Source of the DNA: Kocuria subflava
GTDB lineage: Bacteria > Actinomycetota > Actinomycetes > Actinomycetales > Micrococcaceae
DNA: 64,000 nucleotides
Assembly (NCBI RefSeq): GCF_012163155.1
Contig: NZ_JAAVUN010000001.1
Span: 276,635-340,634 of the forward strand
Direction: 5' to 3'
The notes under the pieces were generated by a model. That model did not search any database and had not been told where the DNA came from. It saw only the letters and a program-made list of their open reading frames with translations. A program made the position numbers and the translations under genes. Positions 24,080-32,602 of this stretch are shown here, in pieces (the first letter of the stretch is position 1; each line of letters begins with the position of its first letter).

Positions 24080-26380
24080 TCAGCCGGCCCGGTTGGTGGT
24101 GCCGGTGCTGCCCGATGCCGAGTTGGCACCTGTACCAGTACCCGTGCCGGTGCTGGTCCCGGTGTTCGAGTTGCTGTTGGTGTTGGATGCGGAACCACTG
24201 CTGGGGCGGGGGCTGGCGCCGTTGCCCTCAGTCATGTTCTCCGGCGGCTCCGGGAAGGTGTCCGTGTTGTAGTCACGGGCAGTGGCATTCATGAACCGCT
24301 GCCACTGACCACCGGCGTAGGTGGAGCCATCCACAAAGTCATCCGGGTCTGAGGTCTGGGACCGCGGGGTGTCGCCGCCGATGGAGATGTCGTTCAGGGA
24401 ACGCGAGCCCTCCAGGTAGTTGCCCACCCAGGAGGCGGTGGACAGGCCCTGGGTGTAACCCACCATCCACGTCTGAGTCGAGTTGTCTGTGGTGCCGGTT
24501 TTGCCCGCCGAAGCGTTCGGAAGGCCAATGGGAATCTGGTAGCCCGAACCTCGGACCAGAACCTGTTCCAGAACAAAGTTCACGGTGCGGGCATCGGTCT
24601 CGCTGATGGCGCGCTCGCAGTTGACCTCCGGGACGTCATACTCCCGGCCGGTGTAGTCAGTGACGGACATGAACGCCCGGGGATCACACCGCACACCATC
24701 ATTGGCGAACGTGGCGTAGGCCGTGGCCATGGTCATGGGGGAGATGTTGTCATCCGAACCACCCAGCAGTGTGGACAGCCGTGTGGTGTTCACGGGTTCA
24801 CCGGTCTGACCGTTGTGGATGCCAAGGTCCTCCGCCAACTCGCCGATGCGGCACAGATCCAAGTCGGAAGCCATGGCGTAGAGCGCCGAGTTGATGGAGT
24901 TGTACATGCCGTAGTCCACGGCCATGTTGCGGTCATATCCACGTTCGGCGTTCTGGAACCTGAACCCGTTGCCGTCGTCGCCGGGCTCGAACACGGCGCC
25001 GCCCTCAACACAGGAGGCGTTCCACGCGTAGTCAGCGGGGTAGGACATTCGACTGGAGTTCACCTCCTGGCCCACCGAACGGCCGTCATCCACCCAAGCC
25101 AACAACGTCATGGGCTTGAAGGTCGAACCCACCTGGTATCCGCCCGTTCCTCCCTGCCAGGAATCCGTGTTGAAGTTGAACACCGTGTTGGAGGTGCCCT
25201 CTTCAGAGGTGTAGTAGGTGTTCTGAGCCATGGCCACGATGTTTCCACTGTCCGGCTCCACTGAAACCATGGAACTGCCCACATTCTCGGGGTTGTCATC
25301 CCGCGACTGGGTCTCGTTCACGGCGTCGTTGGCTTCACGCTGGGCGTCAATGTCCAGGGTGGTAACAATGTTCAGGCCACCACGTTGCAGCGTGTTCAAA
25401 CGGTCTTCCGGGTTCGAGCCGAAGGAATCCGATGCCAGGATCTGATTCTCCACGTAGTCGCAGAAGTACGGCGCATCCGTGGCCGCCGTGCACCCTGCGG
25501 AGGTGGGGTGCAGATCCAGGTTGAGGGGTTCGTTGATGGCATCGTCGTACTCCTGTTGAGTGATGCGATCCTCATCCAGCATGGTGTAGAGCACAATGTT
25601 GCGTCGCTCCATGGAGACCTCCGGATTGACCGAAGGATCGTAGTACGCAGGCGACTGCACCAACCCAGCCAGGGTGGCTGCCTGGGCGATGCTCAGATCA
25701 GAAGCCGGGATCCCCCAGTAGTACTGGGAGGCGGACTCCACGCCGTAGTTGCCGGTGCCGAACATGGCGATGTTGAGGTAGCCCTCCAGGATCTCGTCCT
25801 TGGACTTCTGCTCCTCCATGGACAGGGAGAGCTTCACCTCACGCAGTTTGTCCGCGTAGCCCTTGTTGGCGCCCAAGGTGGAGGGGTCCCGACCGGCGCG
25901 AACGTCCTGGTCAATGATCAAGTTGTTCACGTACTGCTGGGTGATGGTGGAAGCACCCTGACGCCCACCGGTGTTGATCACGTTGTTGCCGATGGCGCGC
26001 ATGATGCCCGCAACGGAGACACCGCCGTGATCATAGAAATCACGGTCCTCAACGGAGAGGATCGCGTCCTGCATGTTCTGGGAGATCTGATCCAGAGTGA
26101 CCGGTGTGCGCTTCTCCGCGTAGAACGTGGCCAATTCCGTCTGGCCGTCACGGGCATAGACGGTGGAGGACCTGGACAGCGGACCGTCCTGGAAGTCTGA
26201 GGGGAGGTCCTTGAACCATCCGATGGACCCGTTGGCGGCCATGCCGACTGCCGCTGCCGGTGGGAACACCAGTCCGGTGACCACAAGACCGGCCAGCAGG
26301 CTGGTGGCGATGAACGCGATGACCCGACCCATGGTCGAGCTGCCGTTGACGCCGGCGGGAGAGCTGGAGGATGAAGCCAT
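24080..26380 (-). CDS. Class A penicillin-binding protein (bifunctional glycosyltransferase/transpeptidase, PonA type)
   Basis: A 766-residue peptidoglycan synthase. After a short cytoplasmic tail and one membrane helix (about 18-42) come the glycosyltransferase domain with V-E-D-R-D-F-Y-D-H-G-G near 110 and Q-G-A-S-T-I-T-Q-Q near 140. The transpeptidase follows with G-S-T-F-K (SxxK serine, about 420), S-I-N (SxN, about 500) and K-T-G-T (about 632). The last 60 residues are a low-complexity S/T/N/G tail in the wall zone. The ATG has TAAACT 6 nt upstream on the minus strand. It heads an operon with the metallophosphoesterase and is divergent from the DUF4177-like gene. Confidence 0.95.
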   Translation of the reverse strand: MASSSSSPAGVNGSSTMGRVIAFIATSLLAGLVVTGLVFPPAAAVGMAANGSIGWFKDLPSDFQDGPLSRSSTVYARDGQTELATFYAEKRTPVTLDQISQNMQDAILSVEDRDFYDHGGVSVAGIMRAIGNNVINTGGRQGASTITQQYVNNLIIDQDVRAGRDPSTLGANKGYADKLREVKLSLSMEEQKSKDEILEGYLNIAMFGTGNYGVESASQYYWGIPASDLSIAQAATLAGLVQSPAYYDPSVNPEVSMERRNIVLYTMLDEDRITQQEYDDAINEPLNLDLHPTSAGCTAATDAPYFCDYVENQILASDSFGSNPEDRLNTLQRGGLNIVTTLDIDAQREANDAVNETQSRDDNPENVGSSMVSVEPDSGNIVAMAQNTYYTSEEGTSNTVFNFNTDSWQGGTGGYQVGSTFKPMTLLAWVDDGRSVGQEVNSSRMSYPADYAWNASCVEGGAVFEPGDDGNGFRFQNAERGYDRNMAVDYGMYNSINSALYAMASDLDLCRIGELAEDLGIHNGQTGEPVNTTRLSTLLGGSDDNISPMTMATAYATFANDGVRCDPRAFMSVTDYTGREYDVPEVNCERAISETDARTVNFVLEQVLVRGSGYQIPIGLPNASAGKTGTTDNSTQTWMVGYTQGLSTASWVGNYLEGSRSLNDISIGGDTPRSQTSDPDDFVDGSTYAGGQWQRFMNATARDYNTDTFPEPPENMTEGNGASPRPSSGSASNTNSNSNTGTSTGTGTGTGANSASGSTGTTNRAG

Positions 26381-26386
26381 TCGGTC

Positions 26387-26392
26387 AGTTTA
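26387..26392 (-). promoter_or_regulatory. -10 box of the penicillin-binding protein gene
   Basis: TAAACT on the minus strand ends 6 nt before ATG 26380; leaderless arrangement. Confidence 0.45.
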
Positions 26393-26452
26393 CAAGCCCT
26401 ACCTGGGAACCCATTCGATTGGTAGCCAGCGCCACACTGCGCACCGAACGGA

Positions 26453-26458
26453 TACTGT
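26453..26458 (+). promoter_or_regulatory. -10 box of the DUF4177-like / ridA operon
   Basis: TACTGT lies 6 nt before the ATG at 26465. Confidence 0.45.
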
Positions 26459-26464
26459 GGTGCC

Positions 26465-26662
26465 ATGACTACCTGGGAATACATGACCGCGCCCATCATG
26501 ATCCACGCCACCAAGCAGATCTTGGACAACTTTGGTTCCGAAGGCTGGGAACTGGTGGCCGTGCTGCCCGGCACCCAGCAGGCCAGCGTGCCGGATGCTG
26601 CCGTGAACGCACCCGTTCAGACCAACCCGATCGCCTACTTCAAGCGCCCCAAGGAGGCCTGA
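26465..26662 (+). CDS. DUF4177-like small protein
   Basis: A 65-residue protein with the pattern W-E-Y, then L-D-N-F-G-S-E-G-W-E-L-V-A-V-L, and a terminal Y-F-K-R, the recognisable layout of DUF4177-type proteins (a two-strand, one-helix unit). Function is unknown. Two bases separate its stop from the ridA ATG, and the ridA ribosome-binding site AAGGAGG lies within its last codons, so the two are co-translated. It is regularly found divergent from a class A PBP in actinobacteria, as here. Confidence 0.75.
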   Translation: MTTWEYMTAPIMIHATKQILDNFGSEGWELVAVLPGTQQASVPDAAVNAPVQTNPIAYFKRPKEA

Positions 26663-26664
26663 TC

Positions 26665-27138
26665 ATGTCGTCCTCGGTTGAGCAGCGAATCACCGAGCTG
26701 GGGTTGGAGCTCCCGGCCGTCCCGGCTCCCGCCGGCGTGTACGTCCCCGCACTTGTCAGCGGCTCCTACGTCCACACCTCGGGTCAGCTCCCGTTCATTG
26801 ACTCGCAGCTGCCGGAAACCGGCAAGGTGGGCGAGGGGGACGGACTGGTGAGTCCCCAACGTGCCCAGGAACTCGCTGCTGTAGCCGCGTTGAACGCGCT
26901 GGCCGCCGTCAAGTGCGCCATCGGTGACCTGGACCGAATTGTTCGCATCGTCAAGGTGGTGGGATTCATTTCCAGTCACCCGGAGTTCTACGGACAGCCA
27001 GGTGTGATCAACGGTGCCTCCAACCTGCTGGGAGATGTTCTGGGCGATGCCGGCGTGCACGCCCGATCCGCCGTCGGAGTTGCCGTGTTGCCCCTGAACT
27101 CGCCTGTTGAGGTGGAGTTGGTTGCCGAATTCGCCTGA
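26665..27138 (+). CDS. RidA (YjgF/YER057c/UK114) family enamine/imine deaminase
   Basis: A 157-residue protein of the RidA superfamily, whose best-known members hydrolyse reactive 2-aminoacrylate and related imines made by PLP enzymes. Conserved stretches include S-G-Q-L-P-F near 38 and A-A-L-N-A-L-A-A-V near 77. The strand before the end, R-S-A-V-G-V-A-V-L-P-L-N-S-P-V-E-V-E, holds the usual arginine. The ATG at 26665 has a strong AAGGAGG site 7 nt upstream. The Nudix-like gene begins inside its 3' end, so three genes form one unit. Confidence 0.88.
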   Translation: MSSSVEQRITELGLELPAVPAPAGVYVPALVSGSYVHTSGQLPFIDSQLPETGKVGEGDGLVSPQRAQELAAVAALNALAAVKCAIGDLDRIVRIVKVVGFISSHPEFYGQPGVINGASNLLGDVLGDAGVHARSAVGVAVLPLNSPVEVELVAEFA

Positions 27139-28027
27139 CCTGACCCGCCGCCCGCGCAGCTTTCCGCTCCTGCCGGAGTACTGGCGAGCGGCGCAGGTCT
27201 GGCAGGAGGCAGACGGTGGTCTGCGCCCAGTCACGCCCGTGGATGCGGCGGGTATCATCCTGCTGAGGGACGGGCCGGGCGGGGTGGAGACGTATCTGAC
27301 CACCCACGCTCAACGGTCTCCTTTTGGTCCGGTGGCCTTTCCCGGCGGTCCCGTGGACGCCGCCGACGACGAACCTCTGCCGTGGACCGGCCCGTCCTCC
27401 ATCGAATGGGGGCGGCGCTGGCACGACGACGTAGGTGTCACCCGCCGCACGGTGGTGGCAGCGGCACGTGAGTTGTTTGAACGCACGGGGATCCTGCTGG
27501 CCGGGGCGGAACCCCATTCCACCGTGGAGACCGGTGATGGCCGGGATTGGGCTGATGCCCGCCAGAACATCTTGTCCCGCCACGAATCCATGCGGCATCT
27601 GCTGGAGAGCAGGCATCTGAGACTGCGCACCGATCTGTTGTGGCCGGTGGCGCGGTGGGTGACCCCTGAGTTCCTGCACCGCCGCTATGACACCCGATTT
27701 TTTGCGGTGATTCTCCCGGAACGCCAAAAGGTGACTGATCTTCCGGAGCACCCACGGCCGGGGCTGTGGGTGACCATGCAGCAGCTGACCACGGAGAACA
27801 CCTGGCTGGGTGACACGTTGGGTGCACCGCACACCGTGGGGCGACCGCTGAGCGAACTGTTGGGGGCCACCATGAGCGGATTGCTGCAGGACTTGGCCTC
27901 AGCTCGGTCAGTGGTTGAGATCATTGCCAGGCCCAGAGACTTGTCCGCCCGAATGCCGTTGTTGGCATCGGATGGCGGATGCGGATTTCAGCTGGTGCTG
28001 CCTGGGCGCCAGCGCCCCATGCGGTGA
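27122..28027 (+). CDS. Nudix-fold hydrolase (NUDT19-like) with altered catalytic box
   Basis: A 301-residue protein of the Nudix type with a long insertion inside the Nudix box, as in NUDT19/NUDT7 relatives. The first half of the box is F-P-G-G-P-V-D near 78. About 40 residues later comes A-A-A-R-E-L-F-E-R-T-G-I. The consensus is REUXEEXGU; here the second glutamate of EE is arginine. That residue binds catalytic metal in MutT-type enzymes, so activity is doubtful or altered. The TTG at 27122 has a GGAG site 4 nt upstream and overlaps the ridA end by 17 bases; a TTG at 27107 is also open. The substrate is unknown. Confidence 0.7.
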   Translation: MPNSPDLTRRPRSFPLLPEYWRAAQVWQEADGGLRPVTPVDAAGIILLRDGPGGVETYLTTHAQRSPFGPVAFPGGPVDAADDEPLPWTGPSSIEWGRRWHDDVGVTRRTVVAAARELFERTGILLAGAEPHSTVETGDGRDWADARQNILSRHESMRHLLESRHLRLRTDLLWPVARWVTPEFLHRRYDTRFFAVILPERQKVTDLPEHPRPGLWVTMQQLTTENTWLGDTLGAPHTVGRPLSELLGATMSGLLQDLASARSVVEIIARPRDLSARMPLLASDGGCGFQLVLPGRQRPMR

Positions 28028-28119
28028 AACACCGCGGATCAGCCGTACCGCGCATAAGGTACGGACATGCCGAGGGCTGCCGCGCTCGCATGCGGAGCAC
28101 GACAGCCTTCCGTGGCAAC
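28021..28119. other. Cluster of three stem-loops between convergent genes
   Basis: GCGGTG/CACCGC (28021-28035) overlaps the Nudix stop. CCGTACC/GGTACGG (28043-28064) and AGGGCTG/CAGCCTT (28073-28119, with an inner CCGC/GCGG) follow. They lie between the convergent Nudix and crp genes and probably terminate both. Confidence 0.5.
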
Positions 28120-28175
28120 TGCGCCTTGCTGATGTGGTGGCTGCGGACGGCGAGGGCTGCCCCACGCCGGACCCG

Positions 28176-28853
28176 TCAGCGGGAGCGCTGCTTTAGCCGC
28201 TGGAGGTCCAGAATCACCACGGCACGGGCTTCCAGGCGAATCCAACCGCGCTGGACAAACTCTGCAAGAGCCTTGTTCACGGTTTCACGCGAAGCACCCA
28301 CCAACTGGGCGAGCTCCTCCTGGGTGAGCTCGTGAGCCACCAGCACCCCGTCCGGAGTCTGGCGACCGAACCGGTCAGCCAGATCCAGCAGCGCCTTGGC
28401 CACGCGGCCGGGCACATCGGAGAACACCAGGTCAGCCAGGTTCTCATTGGTGCGGCGCAGACGGCGGGCAAGAGCCTGCAGCAACTGCTGGGAGACAGCC
28501 GGGTTGCGCTCGATGACCTTCTTCAGGTTGTCGTGGTTCAGGCCCGCCAAGTGGGTTTCGGACACTGCCGTGGCGGCGGTGGAACGCGGTGACGGATCAA
28601 AGAGGGCCATCTCCCCGAACAGCTCACCGGGGCCCATGACGGCCACCAGGTTCTCGCGGCCGTCGCTGGCCGTGCGGCCGAGCTTGATCTTCCCCGAAAT
28701 GATGAAGTACAGGCGATCGCCCTGATCGCCCTCGTGGAAGAGCGTGGCACCGCGGGGCAACTCCACCTCGGTGATTTCGTCCGTGAGCGCCGCGAAGGCC
28801 TCGTCGTCCAAAGAGGCGAAAAGCGGTGCGCGTCGTAGGACGTCTGTATCCAT
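28176..28853 (-). CDS. Crp/Fnr-family cAMP-binding transcriptional regulator (Crp/GlxR type)
   Basis: A 225-residue global regulator. The cyclic-nucleotide domain fills residues 1-120, and the phosphate-binding cassette reads G-E-L-F-G-E-M-A-L-F-D-P-S-P-R-S-T-A-A-T near 75-94, with the Glu and Arg that contact cAMP. A long dimer helix follows. The winged helix at 170-215 has T-Q-E-E-L-A-Q-L-V-G-A-S-R-E-T-V-N-K-A-L. Length and sequence match the single Crp of actinobacteria (GlxR in Corynebacterium). The ATG has a GAGGAG site 4 nt upstream. A partial Crp half-site TGTGA lies 50 bases upstream at 28903, which may allow autoregulation. Confidence 0.92.
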   Translation of the reverse strand: MDTDVLRRAPLFASLDDEAFAALTDEITEVELPRGATLFHEGDQGDRLYFIISGKIKLGRTASDGRENLVAVMGPGELFGEMALFDPSPRSTAATAVSETHLAGLNHDNLKKVIERNPAVSQQLLQALARRLRRTNENLADLVFSDVPGRVAKALLDLADRFGRQTPDGVLVAHELTQEELAQLVGASRETVNKALAEFVQRGWIRLEARAVVILDLQRLKQRSR

Positions 28854-29094
28854 GATGCTCCTCGTGTGGTTCAGCTCAGTCGGTCAACTGATGATTTGTG
28901 GATGTGACGCAGTCGACATCATCAGTACCACTTTAGTGCGACGTGGCGCTATTCCAAATGGAATTGCTTTCAGGCGTGGCCCCTCAAGCCAATTCTCATG
29001 TGTTGTCCAGGGCCGTTGCCTACGCTGTCACCTCCATTCGGCACGTGCGTCATCCTGCGCCAAGAGCACGCCAACAACACATCGGGGAGATCAC

Positions 29095-30306
29095 GTGGAG
29101 TTCAACGGAGACCTGGTTCTGGGACTGACCGTCCTGGACCTGGTCATTCTGGTGCTGCTGCTCCTGTTTGTGCTCCACGGCGTGGCACGCGGAGTGGGGC
29201 GCACCATCGGAGGTGTGGTGGGCCTGGTGCTCGGTGCAGCGCTGGCCCTGTGGGTGCTGCCGCACATCGAGGTCACCGCCGTGGACCGGTGGATCCGCCT
29301 GGCAGTGGTGGGCGTGGTCCTGCTGATCTGCATGTTGGGTGGTCAAGCCATCGGGGAGGGTCTCTTGGGCCGCCTCACCGGCTCACCGCCGCGGTCCTCC
29401 CGAGCAACCACTGCCGTGGATCAAGCCGGTGGTGGCTTGTTGGGAGGCGTGATCGGCGCCGTCGTCGTCCTGGCGGTGAGCGGATTCCTGAACCAGGTTC
29501 CGCTGCCGTGGCTCAATGCGCAATTGGAGGGGTCACGCACGCTGGCCGCCATGCAGCGGTGGGCGCCGCAGGAGGTCACCGACGGTCTGGCCACGGCACA
29601 GGAGGAGATCGCCGGGGCACCTGCCATACGCGAACTCGACGCCTTGCTCTTCCCGTCCGTCCAGCCGCCTCAGACCGAGGTGGATGATCCGGACGTGCTG
29701 GCAGCTTCAGCCTCCACCGTCCAGATTCTGGGCTCCGCCACACGCTGCGGTTACAACCAGTCCGGTTCCGGGTTCGTGACCTCTGATTCCCAGGTGGTCA
29801 CCAACGCACACGTGGTGCAGGGAACGGACAGCGTCTCCGTGTTCAGCCCGGAGGGTGTGCGCCATGCCGCGGAGGTGGTGCAGTTCGTCCCGGAACACGA
29901 TCTTGCCGTTCTGGAAGTTGCCGACCTGGACCTGGCCCCGCTGCGCATTGCTGAGGATGCGCAAGGTGGGGTCGAGGACGGTACCTCGGCCGCCTTCATC
30001 GGGTACCCACGATCCGGGCCGTTGTCCATCGGGCCGGCCACCGTCCAAGGCAGCGCCTACACCGTGATGGGCTCCGTGGACGGCTCCCAGCCCATGCAGG
30101 TCATGCAGTTTGCAGGGGACGTCCAGCGGGGCAACTCGGGTGGTCCGCTGGTGGACATGGAGGGCCAGGTGATCGGAGTGGTTTTCGGCAAGGCGGTGGA
30201 GGATCCCGCCGGTTATGCCGTGGACACCGGGACCTTGGGGGAGGTGCTGGCTGATGCCGCCGGTGCCACTTCTCCCGTGGACACCGGAGTGTGCCAGGCG
30301 GCCTGA
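29095..30306 (+). CDS. MarP-like membrane-bound serine protease (CvpA + trypsin-like domains)
   Basis: A 403-residue protease. Four hydrophobic helices in the first 160 residues make a CvpA-type membrane domain. A trypsin-fold domain on the outer face carries His in T-N-A-H-V-V (about 238), Asp in E-H-D-L-A-V-L (about 267), and Ser in R-G-N-S-G-G-P-L (about 347). The architecture matches mycobacterial MarP (Rv3671c), which protects cells in acid and oxidative stress by processing a peptidoglycan hydrolase; the same role here is inference. The GTG start has a GGGGAGA site 4 nt upstream. Two cysteines framing the protease could form the regulatory disulfide known in MarP. Confidence 0.88.
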   Translation: MEFNGDLVLGLTVLDLVILVLLLLFVLHGVARGVGRTIGGVVGLVLGAALALWVLPHIEVTAVDRWIRLAVVGVVLLICMLGGQAIGEGLLGRLTGSPPRSSRATTAVDQAGGGLLGGVIGAVVVLAVSGFLNQVPLPWLNAQLEGSRTLAAMQRWAPQEVTDGLATAQEEIAGAPAIRELDALLFPSVQPPQTEVDDPDVLAASASTVQILGSATRCGYNQSGSGFVTSDSQVVTNAHVVQGTDSVSVFSPEGVRHAAEVVQFVPEHDLAVLEVADLDLAPLRIAEDAQGGVEDGTSAAFIGYPRSGPLSIGPATVQGSAYTVMGSVDGSQPMQVMQFAGDVQRGNSGGPLVDMEGQVIGVVFGKAVEDPAGYAVDTGTLGEVLADAAGATSPVDTGVCQAA

Positions 30307-30336
30307 GCCCACTGACCTGAATTCGCCCAGAATCGA

Positions 30337-30372
30337 CTTGTGCCGCCCATCGGAGCTGATGAGCGGCACAAG
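30337..30372. terminator. Hairpin between marP-like gene and acs
   Basis: CTTGTGCCGC (30337-30346) pairs perfectly with GCGGCACAAG (30363-30372). It lies between convergent stops; there is no T-tract. Confidence 0.6.
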
Positions 30373-30407
30373 CCACTGTTCGGCTGGGGAGAACCCGGCA
30401 GGCAGGC

Positions 30408-32351
30408 TCAGTCCTGCAGTGAATCCACGATCTGCTGCATCACGGTCTGATCGGCCAACGTGGTCACGTCACCGACCGGGCGGTCCTCCGCAACGTCCTT
30501 AAGCAGGCGGCGCATGATCTTGCCGGAACGGGTCTTGGGCAGTTCCGGGACGATCAACACACGCTTGGGCTTGGCGATCGGGGAGATTTCCTGACCCACG
30601 TGGGCCCGCAGCTTCCCACCCAGCTCAGCCTTGTCGTGCCCCTCGGCAGCGGCCTCATCCGTGAGGATCACGAACGCCACCACGGCCTGACCGGTGGTCT
30701 CGTCCTCAGCACCCACCACGGCGGCCTCGGCCACGGTCGGGTGGGAGACCAGAGCGGACTCGATCTCCGAGGTGGACAGGCGGTGCCCGGAGACGTTCAT
30801 GACGTCATCCACACGGCCCAGGATCCAGATGTCGCCGTCGTCGTCGAACCGGGCGCCGTCGCCGGCAAAGTACATGCCGTCAAAGCGGGACCAGTAGGTC
30901 TGGACAAAACGGTCGTCATCGCCCCAGATGGTGCGCATCATGGACGGCCAGGGCTCGCGGACCACCAGGAAGCCGGACTGCCCCTTGTCCAGGGACTCGC
31001 CCATCTCATCCACCACGTCCACCTTGACCCCGGCCAGCGGGCGCTGGGCGGAGCCGGGCTTGGCCACGGTCACACCGGGCAGCTGGGTGATCATGTGGGC
31101 GCCGGTTTCGGTCTGCCACCAGGTGTCCACGATCGGGCAGTTGCCGCCGCCGATCACGCGGTGGAACCATGTCCAGGCCTCCGGGTTGATGGCCTCGCCC
31201 ACGGTGCCCAGAAGGCGTAGTGAGGTGAGGTCGTACTCGGCGGGGATCTCCTCGCCCCACTTCATCATGGTGCGGATGGCGGTGGGTGAGGTGTACATGA
31301 TGGTCACCCCGTACTTCTGGACGATCTCCCAGAACCGGCCGCGGTGCGGGGAATCGGGGGTGCCCTCGTAAATGACCTGGGTGGCACCCATGACCAGCGG
31401 ACCGTAGGCCACGTAGGAGTGCCCGGTGACCCAACCGACGTCGGCGGTGCACCAGTAGACGTCCGTCTCCGGCTTGAGGTCAAAGGTGTACTTCATGGAG
31501 AAAGCACCCTGGGTGAGGTAACCACCCGTGGTGTGCAGAACGCCCTTGGGCTTACCGGTGGTGCCGGAGGTGTAGAGGATGAACAGCGGATCCTCCGCGC
31601 CCATCTCCTCCGGGGTGTGCTCGGTGGAGGCCGTGTCCACGACGTCGTGCCACCACACGTCACGGCCCTCTGTCATCTCCGTGTCCACGCCGTTGCGCCT
31701 GACCACCAGCACGTGCTGGACGGAGTCCCCACCCTTTTCCAGCGCGGCATCCACGGCGGGCTTCAAGGTGGTGGGCTTGCCACGGCGGTAGGAGCCGTCA
31801 GCGGTCACCACCAACTTGGCCTCGCCGTCCTCCACGCGGGAGCGCACGGCTTCGGAGGAGAAGCCACCAAAAACCACCGAGTGGATGGCGCCCAGGCGGG
31901 CGCAGGCCAGCATGGTGATCACGGCTTCGGCAATCATGGGCATGTAAACGGCCACCCGGTCGCCCTTGCCCACCCCCAGGGAGGCAAAGCCGTTGGCTGC
32001 CTTGGAGACCTCGTCCTTGAGTTCTGCATAGGTGTAGGAACGGGAATCGCCGGGCTCACCCTCGAACAACAGGGCCACACGGTCTCCGTTGCCGGCCTCC
32101 ACGTGGCGGTCCACGGCGTTGTAGGCGGCATTGAGGGTGCCGTCCTCGAACCACTTGGCAAACGGCGGGTTGGACCAGTCCAGCGTGGTGGTGAAGTCCT
32201 TGGACCAGGTCAGCAGCTCCCGGGCCTGGGCGGCCCAGAACTCGGTGCCTTCGGCCTCGACGCGCTCGTAGAGGTCAGTGCCGCCGTTGGCCTGATCCAC
32301 GAATGCCTGCGGCGGGGCGTAGGTCTGCTGCTCGTTGCTCTGCTCGGTCAT
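30408..32351 (-). CDS. acs: Acetate-CoA ligase (acetyl-CoA synthetase)
   Basis: A 647-residue adenylating enzyme that activates acetate to acetyl-CoA. The AMP-binding loop [11 protein letters not shown] is near 265. [11 protein letters not shown] follows near 300, D-T-W-W-Q-T-E-T-G near 410, and the C-terminal [11 protein letters not shown] holds the lysine (about 614) normally inactivated by acetylation. The ATG follows an AAGGAG site 9 nt upstream. A 12-bp hairpin in the leader, 26 nt from the start, may modulate translation. An AcuC-type deacetylase is encoded 27 kb away, a plausible partner for reversing acetylation of that lysine. Confidence 0.96.
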   Translation of the reverse strand: MTEQSNEQQTYAPPQAFVDQANGGTDLYERVEAEGTEFWAAQARELLTWSKDFTTTLDWSNPPFAKWFEDGTLNAAYNAVDRHVEAGNGDRVALLFEGEPGDSRSYTYAELKDEVSKAANGFASLGVGKGDRVAVYMPMIAEAVITMLACARLGAIHSVVFGGFSSEAVRSRVEDGEAKLVVTADGSYRRGKPTTLKPAVDAALEKGGDSVQHVLVVRRNGVDTEMTEGRDVWWHDVVDTASTEHTPEEMGAEDPLFILYTSGTTGKPKGVLHTTGGYLTQGAFSMKYTFDLKPETDVYWCTADVGWVTGHSYVAYGPLVMGATQVIYEGTPDSPHRGRFWEIVQKYGVTIMYTSPTAIRTMMKWGEEIPAEYDLTSLRLLGTVGEAINPEAWTWFHRVIGGGNCPIVDTWWQTETGAHMITQLPGVTVAKPGSAQRPLAGVKVDVVDEMGESLDKGQSGFLVVREPWPSMMRTIWGDDDRFVQTYWSRFDGMYFAGDGARFDDDGDIWILGRVDDVMNVSGHRLSTSEIESALVSHPTVAEAAVVGAEDETTGQAVVAFVILTDEAAAEGHDKAELGGKLRAHVGQEISPIAKPKRVLIVPELPKTRSGKIMRRLLKDVAEDRPVGDVTTLADQTVMQQIVDSLQD

Positions 32352-32376
32352 CGGCTGGTGCTCCTTACCAAGGTGG

Positions 32377-32410
32377 CTCGCCGCCCGGAGATGGTGCCCC
32401 GGGCGGCGAG
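32377..32410 (-). promoter_or_regulatory. Hairpin in the acs 5' leader
   Basis: A perfect 12-bp GC-rich stem (32377-32388 with 32399-32410) and 10-base loop, just upstream of the acs ribosome-binding site. It could control translation or act as an attenuator. Confidence 0.5.
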
Positions 32411-32510
32411 GACGACGGCGCGTTTGTGCCCGGCGTCACATGTTGGGTTTGAGACTAGAGCACTTGCGGGGTCGGATTCCACACGTGTCTAACTTGGGGC
32501 CCGCATTACG

Positions 32511-32534
32511 GCTCCGGCAGGTATCTGCCGGAGC
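32511..32534. promoter_or_regulatory. Perfect 10-bp palindrome between divergent acs and nth
   Basis: GCTCCGGCAG (32511-32520) and CTGCCGGAGC (32525-32534) surround GTAT. Because both neighbours point away, it cannot be a simple terminator; it may be an operator. Confidence 0.4.
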
Positions 32535-32589
32535 GGATTCGGGGCTGGTGCCGCCCGGTCCGCTCACGCGGTGCCCGGATGGCACCACG

Positions 32590-32595
32590 TAGCAT
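32590..32595 (+). promoter_or_regulatory. -10 box of nth
   Basis: TAGCAT lies 7 nt before the ATG at 32603; no ribosome-binding site is seen. Confidence 0.45.
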
Positions 32596-32602
32596 CAGAA
32601 CC

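Noticed and set aside
28903..28918. Crp/GlxR operator upstream of crp
   Set aside because: One half (TGTGA) is exact, but the other matches only three of five positions, so it is not listed as a feature.
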